Part shown: piece after piece, positions 34,600-44,002 of the stretch
Layout of the letters: every line of letters starts with the position of its first letter
How positions within the stretch are numbered: the stretch's first letter is position 1
NCBI GenBank assembly: GCA_027621555.1
Contig: JAQCBJ010000008.1
Coordinates: 1-59,243 of the forward strand
Direction of reading: 5' to 3'
Source of the DNA: Bacteroidota bacterium
GTDB lineage: Bacteria; Bacteroidota; Bacteroidia; Flavobacteriales_D; Sanyastnellaceae
DNA length: 59,243 nucleotides
Translations under genes and position numbers: made by a program
Notes under the pieces: model-generated
The model's input: the letters and a program-made list of their open reading frames with translations, nothing else
Database searches by the model: none
What the model was told of the DNA's origin: nothing

Positions 34600-35085
34600 A
34601 TGCTCAACCTGCTCGGAGAACACCCCTGTCGCATCGACGCCAAAGGCCGTCTGATGTTCCCTGCCAAACTGCGGAAGCAGTTGGACGGGGTGATTCATCA
34701 CGGCCTCGTGGTGAACCGCGACATCTTCGAGGGTTGCTTGGTGCTGTACCCCAAGCCCGAATGGGACAAGGTGAATGCTGAAATGGCACGCTTGAGCCGG
34801 TACAACCGGAAGCACCAGCTGTTTCAGCGGAAGTTCATGAAGGGCGCCACCCACGTTGACCTGGACGGATCGGGCCGCATCAACCTGCCCTCCGCCCTGC
34901 TCGCTTACGCCGGCATCGACCCCAAGGATGCCAAGGAAGTGATCGTCTCCGGACTGGGTGAGAAAGTGGAAATCTGGAACCAGGATGCGTACAACAAGCA
35001 AGTCATTCAAGACGAGGACAACCTCGACTTTGGCGACTTGGCGGAAGACGTGCGCAAGGACCTCGACGGCACCGACGTAGAATGA
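34600..35085 (+). CDS. mraZ: Transcriptional regulator MraZ
   Basis: 161 residues with two AbrB-like (SpoVT) halves: the first with LLGEHPCRIDAKGRLMFPAKLR (split over residues 4-25), the second with FMKGATHVDLDGSGRINLPSALL (about 79-101). Each carries the D-x-x-GR motif of the family. MraZ forms a ring that binds TGGGN repeats upstream of itself and represses division and wall genes. Four such repeats lie directly upstream. The C-terminal acidic tail (DEDNLDFGDLAEDV) is common in Bacteroidota. Its stop overlaps the rsmH start (ATGA). Confidence 0.96.
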   Translation: MLNLLGEHPCRIDAKGRLMFPAKLRKQLDGVIHHGLVVNRDIFEGCLVLYPKPEWDKVNAEMARLSRYNRKHQLFQRKFMKGATHVDLDGSGRINLPSALLAYAGIDPKDAKEVIVSGLGEKVEIWNQDAYNKQVIQDEDNLDFGDLAEDVRKDLDGTDVE

Positions 35086-36014
35086 CCGCATCCTACCACG
35101 TCCCCGTCATGCTGGATGCCTCCCTCGAGGCGCTCAACCTCGGCGGCGACGGTGGGGAACGGGATGGGAATTGGATGGACGCGACGTTTGGCGGGGGTGG
35201 GCACAGCCGGGCCATCTTGGCGAAGCTTGGGCCCGGCGGGAGGTTGTTTGGGTTTGATCAAGATCCGGATGCCGCCGCCAATGCCCTCGACGACGAGCGA
35301 TTTACGCTGGTGGCGGCCAACTTCCGGTTTGCGCCGCAGTTTTTGCGGGCGCACCAGGGATTGCCCTTGGACGGGTTGCTCGCCGACCTCGGCGTGAGCT
35401 CCCATCAATTCGACACCGCCGAGCGCGGGTTTTCGCTGCGCCACGACGGCCCTCTTGACATGCGTATGAATCCGGCAACGGGTGAGCCCGCCAGCGCGTG
35501 GCTCGCTCGGGCGGAGGTCTCGGAAATGACCCAAGTCTTCCGCCGTTACGGAGAGCTCAACCGGCCTGACAAGCTGGCGCACCGCATTGCCGCGGCGCGG
35601 GAAGAAGCCCCACTGAACACCACCCACGACCTGATTCGCGTGCTGTCTCCGTCCGCGCCCCGCGGCAAGGAGAACAAGTTCTACGCGAAGATTTTTCAAG
35701 CCATTCGCATCCACATCAATGACGAGCTGGGCGCCCTGGAAGACCTGTTGACGCAGGCTGTGGGCATGTTGAAGCCGGGCGGACGTTTGGCCGTGATGAG
35801 CTACCACAGCCTCGAAGACCGACTGGTCAAGCACTTCATGCGCTCGGGCAATTTTGACGACGACGTCAAGCGCGACATGAAGGGCCAAATCCAAGCACCC
35901 TTCCACCCCCTCGTGCGCAAAGCCATCGTGGCGAGCGACGAGGAAATGAATGAAAACCCCCGCGCCCGAAGCGCCAGACTTCGCGTCGCGGAACGAACCG
36001 AGTGGACCTCATGA
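35082..36014 (+). CDS. rsmH: 16S rRNA (cytosine-1402-N4)-methyltransferase RsmH
   Basis: 310 residues, normal length. SAM-binding region WMDATFGGGGHSRAILAKLG (about 27-46), FGFDQDPDA, GLLADLGVSSHQFDTAERGFS and the C-terminal MSYHSLEDRLVKHFM are family hallmarks. RsmH methylates C1402 in the 30S decoding site. It starts on the mraZ stop (ATGA) and overlaps the ftsL-like gene by 13 bases, so translation of the first genes is tightly coupled. Confidence 0.97.
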   Translation: MTASYHVPVMLDASLEALNLGGDGGERDGNWMDATFGGGGHSRAILAKLGPGGRLFGFDQDPDAAANALDDERFTLVAANFRFAPQFLRAHQGLPLDGLLADLGVSSHQFDTAERGFSLRHDGPLDMRMNPATGEPASAWLARAEVSEMTQVFRRYGELNRPDKLAHRIAAAREEAPLNTTHDLIRVLSPSAPRGKENKFYAKIFQAIRIHINDELGALEDLLTQAVGMLKPGGRLAVMSYHSLEDRLVKHFMRSGNFDDDVKRDMKGQIQAPFHPLVRKAIVASDEEMNENPRARSARLRVAERTEWTS

Positions 36015-36571
36015 AGTGGCTCGGCTTCCTCAAACGCTCCAAAGGCCAGGCGGACGCGCCGGCTGGAAACCGCACCTTGTCGCCCGCCGAATTGGCGGCG
36101 CGAGAGGCGCAGTCCGAGGCGCAGGCTGCCAAGGAACAAGCCCAAGCCGCCAAGGAAGTTGCGGCGAGCAACCCCAACCGCTTGCGAACCTCCGAGGAGT
36201 TCCGAGCCGAGGCGCGCGACAAGAAAGAACGACGCGCCAAGTGGAGAGCCGACAATCAAATTGGCGGGTTGATCCGCGAAGTGATCAGCGGGGAGATTCT
36301 GGCGCGGGAAGCGTTGGTTCGACAAGTGCCGTTCCTGCTGTACGGAGCATTGTTGACCATCCTGTACCTCGCACTGGGGTATCAAACGGAACGCATCCTC
36401 CGCGAGAAACAGAAGACTCTTGAGAAGCTCGAAGAGGCCACCTCGGAAGAAAAAACGCTCCGTTCTGACTTCGAATCCCAGCTCCAACAAAGCCGACTTG
36501 CCCGATCCACGGCCGAGCTCGGCTTGGAGCAACCCACCGCACCCCCCATCCTGTTGCCCGCCGACGAATGA
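36002..36571 (+). CDS. ftsL: FtsL-like division protein with long cytoplasmic N terminus
   Basis: 189 residues. A single transmembrane helix lies at about 109-127 (PFLLYGALLTILYLALGY), followed by a periplasmic coiled coil (about 128-170, rich in Glu/Lys/Leu), the FtsL layout. FtsL links FtsB and FtsQ and activates FtsW-FtsI. The roughly 105 residues before the helix are long for FtsL and include an Ala/Glu/Lys/Gln-rich stretch (about 30-55) and a basic patch (DKKERRAKWR). It overlaps rsmH by 13 bases and ftsI by 4. The name rests on position and topology, since FtsL sequences diverge strongly. Confidence 0.78.
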   Translation: MDLMKWLGFLKRSKGQADAPAGNRTLSPAELAAREAQSEAQAAKEQAQAAKEVAASNPNRLRTSEEFRAEARDKKERRAKWRADNQIGGLIREVISGEILAREALVRQVPFLLYGALLTILYLALGYQTERILREKQKTLEKLEEATSEEKTLRSDFESQLQQSRLARSTAELGLEQPTAPPILLPADE

Positions 36572-38685
36572 ACGCCATGCCCAACACCGGACGCATTTGG
36601 CTCGTGTTTGTGGGCCTGACCCTGGTGGGGTTGGGCGTCTTTGGCCGCATCGTGTACATCCAAACCGTGGAGCACGACAAGTGGGCCAGCCGCGGAGAGG
36701 AATTTTCCACGAGCGTGCGCACCATCGAGCCTTCGCGGGGGCAGATTTTGGCCCGAGATGGAAGCTTGCTCGCCACGAGTGTCCCTGTCTACGACTTGCG
36801 CTGGGACGCCAAGTGCGAAGGCATGCGCTGGGACATGTACGAGGACCAAATTGACACCCTCTGCATCGCCCTCTCCTCGGCCATCGGCAAGTCCCCCGCC
36901 TACGTGCGCGGCAAATTTGACAACGCCAAACAGCGTGGGCATCGCGGCGCCCTCATCGGACGCAACATCCCCTTCACCGACTACCAAGAATTGCGCAACC
37001 TCCCGTTTGTCCAGCTGGGGAGGTACAAGAGCGGGCTTGTCTTCGAACGCCGAGAGAACAGGCGGCGGCCGTTTGGCAAGCTCGCTGCGCGAACGGTCGG
37101 GATTGACCGGGAACAGCAGCGCGTGGGGATCGAGCGCGCTTGGAACGACGAACTCGCAGGCGTCGAGGGGCAGCAACTTTCCCGTCGCGTGGCAGGAAAC
37201 CAATGGATGCCCGTCACGGACGACTACCTCGTCGATCCCGTGGAAGGCATGGACGTGGTGACCACCCTCGACCTCCACCTGCAGGACGTCGCGACCAACG
37301 CCCTCGAACAGCAGCTCCGACGCCACGACGCAGCGTGGGGCACGGTCATCGTGTGCGAGGTGAGCACCGGAAACATTCGGGCGATCGCGAACCTCACACG
37401 GCACGAGGTCACCGAAGGCGTGGTTGAATATTGGGAAGATTTCAACCACGCCATTGGCACGGCCGTGGAACCCGGCTCCACCTTCAAACTTGCGTCCCTC
37501 ATGGCGTGCATGGAAGCCGGCATGCTGCCCACCGACTCCGTCGACACCGGCAACGGCGAAATCTTCTTCTACCAGAAGCGGATGCGCGACAGCAACTACA
37601 AAGACGGCGGCCACGGCGAAATCTCACTGAGCAAGGTCTTCGAGGTGAGTTCCAACGTGGGGTCGGCGTTGGCTGTGAAGGAAACGTTTGGCGAGAAGCC
37701 GCAGGCGTTCTTGGACGGCTTGAAGGCGATTGGCGTGGCGGAAAAAACAGGCATTCGCTACGTGGGCGAGGCGGACCCCAAGGTCAAAACCTCCGTGGAC
37801 GATGCCGGATGGACCGGCCTGAGCCTGACCCAAATGGCCATTGGGTACGAAGTCACCCAAACCCCACTGCAAACGCTCGCACTCTACAACGCCATCGCCA
37901 ACAACGGCCGCATGATGCGCCCTCAACTTGTCAGCGAGGTGACGTCCGGCGGTGAAAACGTACGCACCTACAAGCCCTTTGTCCTCAACCCGCGCATCTG
38001 TTCCCAGACCACGTTGGTCGCATGCAAGAACATGATGGAGGCGGTGTGCGACCCGGAAGGCCAAGGCACAGCCCAGCGCTTGTTCGCCGGCAAGCCGTAC
38101 ACCGTGGCGGGCAAAACCGGCACGGCACGCATAGCCACTGGTCGCGGGTACGAGGAAGGCCGTTACCGCGCCTCGTTTGCGGGCTATTTCCCTGCCAACA
38201 ACCCCCAATACTCGTGCGTTGTGGTGATCGCCGACACCAAGAGCGGCAGCTACTACGGCAGCACGATTGCGGCCCCGGTCTTCCGCGAAGTGGCCGACCT
38301 GATTTACGCCACGGACCCCGCGTTCCACACATTGAGCAAGGGGCCGCTCGCGGAAGCTCCGTCCGTCCCGGCCTCCAACGACGGCGCGCGCGATGCGCTT
38401 GAAACCTTGTACGATGCGCTTGGCATGCAGCACACCCAAGGGCTTGGCACCGACTGGGTGAAGGTGACGACGGGCGAAGACGCGGCTGAATTGACCCCAC
38501 TCGACATCCCTGAATCAGGGGTGCCCGACGTCCGAGGCATGGGCCTGCGAGACGCCTTGTACCTCCTTGAAAACGCCGGACTCCGCGTCAACTACGACGG
38601 CATCGGAACCGTGAAATCCCAATCCATCGCTCCGGGTACGCCCCTGCGCACCGAGCTGACCACCATTCAACTCCGACTCTCGTGA
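36568..38685 (+). CDS. ftsI: Penicillin-binding protein (FtsI-type transpeptidase) with PASTA domain
   Basis: 705 residues. N-terminal transmembrane anchor (about 9-28), PBP dimerisation domain with RGQILARDGSLLATS, then the transpeptidase domain with S304-T-F-K307 (active serine), S361-S-N363 and K516-T-G518. A PASTA repeat (about 648-705, starting VPDVRGMGLRDALYLL) ends the protein. It crosslinks septal peptidoglycan together with FtsW. The ATG overlaps the ftsL stop; an ATG three codons later is also possible. The PASTA tail on FtsI is typical of Bacteroidota and of Gram-positive SpoVD-like proteins. Confidence 0.95.
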   Translation: MNAMPNTGRIWLVFVGLTLVGLGVFGRIVYIQTVEHDKWASRGEEFSTSVRTIEPSRGQILARDGSLLATSVPVYDLRWDAKCEGMRWDMYEDQIDTLCIALSSAIGKSPAYVRGKFDNAKQRGHRGALIGRNIPFTDYQELRNLPFVQLGRYKSGLVFERRENRRRPFGKLAARTVGIDREQQRVGIERAWNDELAGVEGQQLSRRVAGNQWMPVTDDYLVDPVEGMDVVTTLDLHLQDVATNALEQQLRRHDAAWGTVIVCEVSTGNIRAIANLTRHEVTEGVVEYWEDFNHAIGTAVEPGSTFKLASLMACMEAGMLPTDSVDTGNGEIFFYQKRMRDSNYKDGGHGEISLSKVFEVSSNVGSALAVKETFGEKPQAFLDGLKAIGVAEKTGIRYVGEADPKVKTSVDDAGWTGLSLTQMAIGYEVTQTPLQTLALYNAIANNGRMMRPQLVSEVTSGGENVRTYKPFVLNPRICSQTTLVACKNMMEAVCDPEGQGTAQRLFAGKPYTVAGKTGTARIATGRGYEEGRYRASFAGYFPANNPQYSCVVVIADTKSGSYYGSTIAAPVFREVADLIYATDPAFHTLSKGPLAEAPSVPASNDGARDALETLYDALGMQHTQGLGTDWVKVTTGEDAAELTPLDIPESGVPDVRGMGLRDALYLLENAGLRVNYDGIGTVKSQSIAPGTPLRTELTTIQLRLS

Positions 38686-40142
38686 AACTGCTCTCAGATT
38701 TGCTGTACGACGCACGCATCCTCGAGGTGCGAGGCACCACCCACGTGGCGGTGGAGCACGTGGCCGTCGACTCGCGCAAGGTCCAACCGCTCGGCTTGTT
38801 CGTGGCGGTTCCAGGAACGATTGTGGACGGGCACGACTACATCGGCAAGGCCATCGAATCGGGGGCAGCCTGTGTGATTTGCGAGAGGATGCCGGAAGAA
38901 GTGCCGGAACATGTCACGGTGGTTCAGGTGAAGTCGAGTGCCGCCGCACTCGGTCACGTGGCTGCCGCGTTCCACAATCACCCCTCGCGCGAGATGAAGG
39001 TGGTGGCGGTCACAGGAACCAACGGCAAGACCACCACCGTGTCCCTGCTTCACCAGCTGTACCGCCTGCTCGACCGCAAAGTCGGCATGCTCGGCACGGT
39101 CGAGAACCGCATCGTGGACCACGTCCTTCCCGCCACGCACACCACCCCCGACGCCTTGAGTTTGCAAGCGCTGTTGCGCGAAATGGCCGACGCCGGGTGC
39201 ACGCACGTGTTCATGGAGGCGAGTTCGCATGCAATCGTTCAAGAGCGCACTGCAGGAACCCTATTCGCCGGAGCGGTCTTCACCAACATCACCCACGACC
39301 ACCTGGATTACCACGGCGACTTCAACGGCTACATCAAGGCCAAAAAGCAGCTGTTTGACCGCTTGCCTGCCTCGGCCTTCGCCGCAGTCAACGCCGACGA
39401 CCCGCACGCCGAGGACATGGTGGCGGACACCAAAGCGAAGGTGGTGACGATGGCCGTGCAAGGGGTGGCGGACGAGCGCGCGCGCATGGTCGAAAACCAA
39501 ATCACCGGCCTTGTCCTTCACCTCGACGGCCAAGAGCTGTATTCCCAGCTCGTGGGCGGCTTCAACGCCAGCAACCTCCTGGCGGTGTACGTGGTGAGCA
39601 AGATGCTTGGTGCCGACAAAATGAATGCCCTGACGCAAATGTCGTTGTTGAAGCCGCCCGCCGGGCGCTTCGAGCGCGTGCCCGCGAGGGACGGCATCAC
39701 CGCCATTGTGGACTACGCCCACACCCCCGACGCGCTGGACAACGTGCTCAAGACAGTCGCGCATGTGCGGACAGGAGGTGAGAACGTCATCACGGTGGTG
39801 GGGTGTGGGGGCGACCGTGACGTCGCGAAGCGCCCGGTGATGGCGCGCAGCGCCGCGAGCGGCTCCGACCGCGTCATCCTGACCAGCGACAACCCGCGGA
39901 GCGAAGATCCCGCCGCGATTTTGAGGGACATGGAGCAGGGGCTGGATCCCATCGACAAGCGCAAATGCCTCAGCATCGTGGACCGCCGGGAGGCCATCCG
40001 GACAGCCGCGGCGCTGGCCGAACCAGGAGACATCGTGCTTGTGGCCGGCAAAGGACACGAGACCTACCAAGAGATCCGCGGCGAACGCATCCCGTTCGAC
40101 GACCGACTTGAATTGAAAGAAGCCTTCGCACCCACCACCTGA
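38682..40142 (+). CDS. murE: UDP-MurNAc-L-Ala-D-Glu:meso-diaminopimelate ligase MurE
   Basis: 486 residues, starting at a GTG that overlaps the ftsI stop (GTGA). The Mur-ligase ATP site is VTGTNGKTTTVSLL (about 110-123), and HTTPDALSLQ plus MEASSHAI are further motifs. The substrate motif DNPRSEDP (about 405-412) predicts meso-diaminopimelate, not lysine, as third residue of the stem peptide. The enzyme acts in the cytoplasm, before MurF, whose gene is not in this cluster. Confidence 0.97.
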   Translation: MKLLSDLLYDARILEVRGTTHVAVEHVAVDSRKVQPLGLFVAVPGTIVDGHDYIGKAIESGAACVICERMPEEVPEHVTVVQVKSSAAALGHVAAAFHNHPSREMKVVAVTGTNGKTTTVSLLHQLYRLLDRKVGMLGTVENRIVDHVLPATHTTPDALSLQALLREMADAGCTHVFMEASSHAIVQERTAGTLFAGAVFTNITHDHLDYHGDFNGYIKAKKQLFDRLPASAFAAVNADDPHAEDMVADTKAKVVTMAVQGVADERARMVENQITGLVLHLDGQELYSQLVGGFNASNLLAVYVVSKMLGADKMNALTQMSLLKPPAGRFERVPARDGITAIVDYAHTPDALDNVLKTVAHVRTGGENVITVVGCGGDRDVAKRPVMARSAASGSDRVILTSDNPRSEDPAAILRDMEQGLDPIDKRKCLSIVDRREAIRTAAALAEPGDIVLVAGKGHETYQEIRGERIPFDDRLELKEAFAPTT

Positions 40143-40160
40143 ACCTGACGAACCGAGACC

Positions 40161-41351
40161 ATGCTCTACCACCTCTTCACTACCCTCCGCGAGATGTACG
40201 ACCTGCCAGGCGCCGGCCTGTTCAGCTTCGTCTCGTTCCGCGCGGGCATGAGTCTCATGACGTCGTTGTTGGTGGGGATTTTGTTTGGGAAGCGCATCAT
40301 CGAACGCCTGCAACTGAAGCAGGTGGGGGAGATTGTACGGGACCTCGGACTCGAAGGCCAAATGAACAAGCAAGGCACCCCCACCATGGGCGGCCTCATC
40401 ATTCTCGGCGCCATCCTCCTCCCGACCCTTCTCTTCGCGGACCTCACCAACGTCTACACCCAACTCATGATCCTCAGCACGGTGTGGCTCGGGACCATCG
40501 GGTTCATCGACGACTACATCAAGGTCTTCAAGAAGAACAAAGAAGGCCTCGCGGGGCGGTTCAAGGTCATTGGTCAGGTCGGGATGGGTGTGATTTTAGG
40601 CGCGGCCATGGTGTGGCACCCGGACATCGCCATCAAAGAATTGGCGGCCGACGGCACCTGGACCACGGTTCGGTCCACGGCCACGACCATTCCGTTCATC
40701 AAAGACAACCACTTCGACTACGCGTGGCTGTTGTCGTGGCTGGTGGACGACGCCGCACAGTACGTGTGGGTCGTGTTCATCCCGCTCGTCATCCTCATCG
40801 TCACCGCCGTCAGCAACGGCGCCAACCTCACGGACGGAATTGACGGCCTGGCCACAGGCACCAGCGCCATCATCGGCATGGCGCTCGCCGTCTTGGCGTA
40901 CGTCAGCTCCAATACCGTCATTGCGGATTACCTCAGCATCATGTACATCCCCGGCTCCGAGGAGCTCGTGGTGTTCATCGCGGCGTTTGTGGGAGCGTGC
41001 ATCGCGTTCCTGTGGTACAACGCTTTCCCTGCCCAGGTCTTCATGGGCGACACGGGGTCGCTCGCGCTCGGCGGCATCATCGCCACGTTCGCGATTGCCA
41101 TCCGCAAGGAACTCTTGATCCCCGTGTTGTGCGGGATTTTCCTCATCGAGAACCTCAGCGTGGTGATTCAAGTGGGGTGGTTCCGCTACACCAAAAAGCA
41201 ATACGGCGAAGGCCGTCGCGTGTTCCTCATGGCGCCCCTTCACCACCACTACCAGAAACAAAACATGCCGGAATCCAAGATCACTGCACGGTTTTGGATT
41301 GTCGGCATCCTCCTCGCCGTGGTCACCATCGTCACCCTCAAAGTCCGCTAA
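40161..41351 (+). CDS. mraY: Phospho-MurNAc-pentapeptide transferase MraY
   Basis: 396 residues with about ten hydrophobic segments. MraY transfers phospho-MurNAc-pentapeptide to undecaprenyl phosphate to make lipid I. Motifs: KQGTPTMGG (near 72-80), [17 protein letters not shown] (catalytic aspartates), [12 protein letters not shown] and the late LHHHYQKQ. About 35 extra residues relative to E. coli MraY, largely a loop around [14 protein letters not shown] (about 170-183), are usual in Bacteroidota. It starts 18 bases after murE. Confidence 0.97.
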   Translation: MLYHLFTTLREMYDLPGAGLFSFVSFRAGMSLMTSLLVGILFGKRIIERLQLKQVGEIVRDLGLEGQMNKQGTPTMGGLIILGAILLPTLLFADLTNVYTQLMILSTVWLGTIGFIDDYIKVFKKNKEGLAGRFKVIGQVGMGVILGAAMVWHPDIAIKELAADGTWTTVRSTATTIPFIKDNHFDYAWLLSWLVDDAAQYVWVVFIPLVILIVTAVSNGANLTDGIDGLATGTSAIIGMALAVLAYVSSNTVIADYLSIMYIPGSEELVVFIAAFVGACIAFLWYNAFPAQVFMGDTGSLALGGIIATFAIAIRKELLIPVLCGIFLIENLSVVIQVGWFRYTKKQYGEGRRVFLMAPLHHHYQKQNMPESKITARFWIVGILLAVVTIVTLKVR

Positions 41352-41378
41352 CCCCGACGTCCTGCTCCTCCTGAACCC

Positions 41379-42779
41379 ATGAACCTCTCTGACCCCATTC
41401 TTGCACTCGGCGCCGGCGAAAGCGGCGTAGGCTCCGCCTTGCTGGCGAAGTCCCTGGGGGCGCGCGCGTTTGTCAGCGACGCGGGCGAAGGAAAGGGACC
41501 GGGCGTGGCTGAGTTGCAGGCGGCGGGCATCGATTACGAGGTCGGCGGGCATCGGTTCGACGAATGGCCGGAAGTATCGACCGTGGTGAAAAGCCCTGGG
41601 ATTCCAGAAAGCGCTGCGGTCATCAAGGAATGCCGGGAACGTGGTTGGGAGGTCATCAGCGACATCGAATACGCCGCGCGCGCGCACCGGGCGCTCGGTC
41701 ACGCCAACCCGGTGGTGGCTGTGACCGGGGCGAACGGCAAAACAACGACCACGTCCATGATCGACCACATGCTTCGCCACGAAGGGTGGGACGTGGACTG
41801 CGTCGGCAACATCGGCACGAGCTGGTCCCGCCGACTGGCCGAGCGTGTCTCCCGCAACGAAGGAGAGGCGCAGGCCACCGTCATCGAAGTGAGCAGCTTC
41901 CAGCTCGACGGAACAAACACCTTTCGCCCGGACGTGGCGGTGCTGCTCAACATCACGCCTGACCACCTGGACCGCTACGGGTACGAGATGGCGAATTACG
42001 CTGCGTCGAAGTGGCGCATCACCGCCTTCCAGACCCCAGCGGACCACCTGATTTACAACGCGGACTGCGAATGGACCCAGCGCATGCTGGACCAGCACGG
42101 CACGTCCGCCCAACTGCTGCCCCTCAGCGCCGAACGCAACCTCGACGAGGTGATGCGGGATGGACGCGGCGGCGGTTTGGACTCCAACGACAATTCACAA
42201 TTCATCCTCCAACATTTCAATTCTTTTTCCATGACCATCCAGAAACTGGCCATGCAGGGAAAACACAACCTGTTCAATTCGATGGCAGCCGGGATGACCG
42301 GCCGCATTTTGGACCTCCGCAAAGAAGGCATTCGCGAAAGTCTGCAAAGCTTTGAAGGCGTCGAGCACCGCCTGGAATTCGTGCAAGAGGTGAACGGCAT
42401 CACGTTCATCAACGACTCTAAAGCCACCAACGTCAACAGCGTGTGGTACGCCTTGGAGTGCGCCACCACGCCTGTGATTTGGATTGCCGGCGGCATCGAC
42501 AAAGGGAACGACTACAGCACCCTCGTGCCCCTCGTCCGCGACAAAGTCAAGCACATGATTTGCTTGGGCAAGAACAACGCCCCCTTGCACGCCGCCTTCG
42601 ACGAGCTCGTCGAAAGCAGCTGGGACGTCGGCTCGGCCGAAGAAGCCGTGGCCAAGGCCTACGAGTTGGGCCAACCCGGCGAAACTGCCTTGTTGTCGCC
42701 CGCGTGCGCGAGCTTTGATTTGTTTGGCAGCTACGAGCAGCGCGGACGCGCGTTCAAGGCCGCTGTTCGTCGCCTCTGA
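41379..42779 (+). CDS. murD: UDP-MurNAc-L-alanine:D-glutamate ligase MurD
   Basis: 466 residues. N-terminal Rossmann-like domain (ILALGAGESGVGSALLAKSLG), ATP site VTGANGKTTTTSMI (about 113-126), then EVSSFQLDGT, NITPDHLDRYG, HRLEFV, NDSKATNVNS and SPACASFDLFGSYEQRG, all MurD motifs in order. It adds D-glutamate in the cytoplasmic steps of peptidoglycan synthesis. Spacing is 27 bases from mraY and 17 to ftsW. Confidence 0.97.
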   Translation: MNLSDPILALGAGESGVGSALLAKSLGARAFVSDAGEGKGPGVAELQAAGIDYEVGGHRFDEWPEVSTVVKSPGIPESAAVIKECRERGWEVISDIEYAARAHRALGHANPVVAVTGANGKTTTTSMIDHMLRHEGWDVDCVGNIGTSWSRRLAERVSRNEGEAQATVIEVSSFQLDGTNTFRPDVAVLLNITPDHLDRYGYEMANYAASKWRITAFQTPADHLIYNADCEWTQRMLDQHGTSAQLLPLSAERNLDEVMRDGRGGGLDSNDNSQFILQHFNSFSMTIQKLAMQGKHNLFNSMAAGMTGRILDLRKEGIRESLQSFEGVEHRLEFVQEVNGITFINDSKATNVNSVWYALECATTPVIWIAGGIDKGNDYSTLVPLVRDKVKHMICLGKNNAPLHAAFDELVESSWDVGSAEEAVAKAYELGQPGETALLSPACASFDLFGSYEQRGRAFKAAVRRL

Positions 42780-42796
42780 CTTCGCGAAAGACTGAG

Positions 42797-44002
42797 ATGA
42801 ACGAACTCCTCGCAGGCATCCGCCAGCGGTTGGAAGGCGACCGCGTGCTTTGGGGCATCGCCCTGGTGCTCACCCTGGCCAGTTTGGTCACGGTGTACAG
42901 TGCCATCAGCACGCTGGCCTACAAAGCCGACGGCAACAGCGCCAAATTCCTGTTCAAACAGGCCGGCCTTTTGGCGGCCGGTTGGGGCGTCATGTTTGGG
43001 GTTCACCGAATTCATTTCAAGTACTTTGGAAAGCTTGCGAACGTCCTGTTCGCGCTGGCCATCGCAGCGCTGATTTTCACGTTCTTGTTTGGGACGGACA
43101 TCAATGACGCGCGTCGATGGATGAAGATCCCCTTCCTCGGAATCACGTTCCAAACCTCGGACTTCGCCAAGCTCGCTTTGGTGCTTTGGGTGGCCCGGCA
43201 ATTGCAAGTCAGGGGACCGGTGCTCGAAGATTTTTGGAAGGGACTGATGCCCATTCTCGGGGGCATCGGCTTGGTCTGCGCGCTGATTCTGCCGTCCGAT
43301 TTCTCCACCGCCGCCATGCTCGCGGCCATCTGTGTGACCATGCTATTCGTTGGAGGATTGCCATGGAAACACATGTTTCGGATCGCTGGGATGGGCGGTG
43401 TGCTCATCCTGAGCCTGTACGGAATCGGGAAGGCGGCGCCGGAGGCGTTGCCGCGCTTCGGCACGTGGGCCAGCCGGATGGAGAGCTTTGTGGGGTTTGC
43501 CACCGGCCAGGATGGCGGAGCCCAAAGCGCCGAGGACTACCAGATTGAACTGGCCCAAATTGCGATCCATCGCGGCGGGCTGTTCCCGTCCGGTCCTGCG
43601 TCCGGCACGTCCCGAAACTTCCTGCCCCACCCCTATTCCGACATGATCTTTGCCTTCATTGTGGAGGAATGGGGTGCGATTTTAGGCGGGCTCGGCCTTG
43701 TGCTCCTGTACCTTGCGCTCCTGTTTCGAGCGTCGCGCACGGCCATCAAGTGCGAGTCGGTGTTTGGGCGAAACCTCGTGCTGGGCCTGGGGCTCATGAT
43801 CGCCGTGCAAGCTCTGGTCAACATGGGCGTGTCCGTCCGCCTGTTCCCCACCACGGGTCAGCCGCTTCCGCTTGTCAGTTACGGCGGCACGTCGCTGCTG
43901 TTCACCTGTTTGTCCATCGGCATGATGCTCGCGGTGTCGCGCATTGTCCAAAACGGCGACTCCGGCACGCCCCACGCTGCCGGCGCCAACACCCTGGCCT
44001 GA
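42797..44002 (+). CDS. ftsW: Septal peptidoglycan polymerase FtsW
   Basis: 401 residues, a SEDS-family protein with about ten transmembrane segments. The large periplasmic loop contains GRWMKI-like DARRWMKIPFLGITFQ and SDFAKLALVLW; the C-terminal part has TTGQPLPLVSYGGTSL, the family signature. FtsW polymerises lipid II at the septum with FtsI. It is placed between murD and murG as in most dcw clusters. RodA is the main alternative, but the location favours FtsW. Its TGA shares one base with the murG ATG (TGATG). Confidence 0.95.
   Translation: MNELLAGIRQRLEGDRVLWGIALVLTLASLVTVYSAISTLAYKADGNSAKFLFKQAGLLAAGWGVMFGVHRIHFKYFGKLANVLFALAIAALIFTFLFGTDINDARRWMKIPFLGITFQTSDFAKLALVLWVARQLQVRGPVLEDFWKGLMPILGGIGLVCALILPSDFSTAAMLAAICVTMLFVGGLPWKHMFRIAGMGGVLILSLYGIGKAAPEALPRFGTWASRMESFVGFATGQDGGAQSAEDYQIELAQIAIHRGGLFPSGPASGTSRNFLPHPYSDMIFAFIVEEWGAILGGLGLVLLYLALLFRASRTAIKCESVFGRNLVLGLGLMIAVQALVNMGVSVRLFPTTGQPLPLVSYGGTSLLFTCLSIGMMLAVSRIVQNGDSGTPHAAGANTLA

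Noticed and set aside
40596-42113. 505-codon minus-strand frame
   Set aside because: Antisense to mraY and murD, His/Arg-rich nonsense translation.
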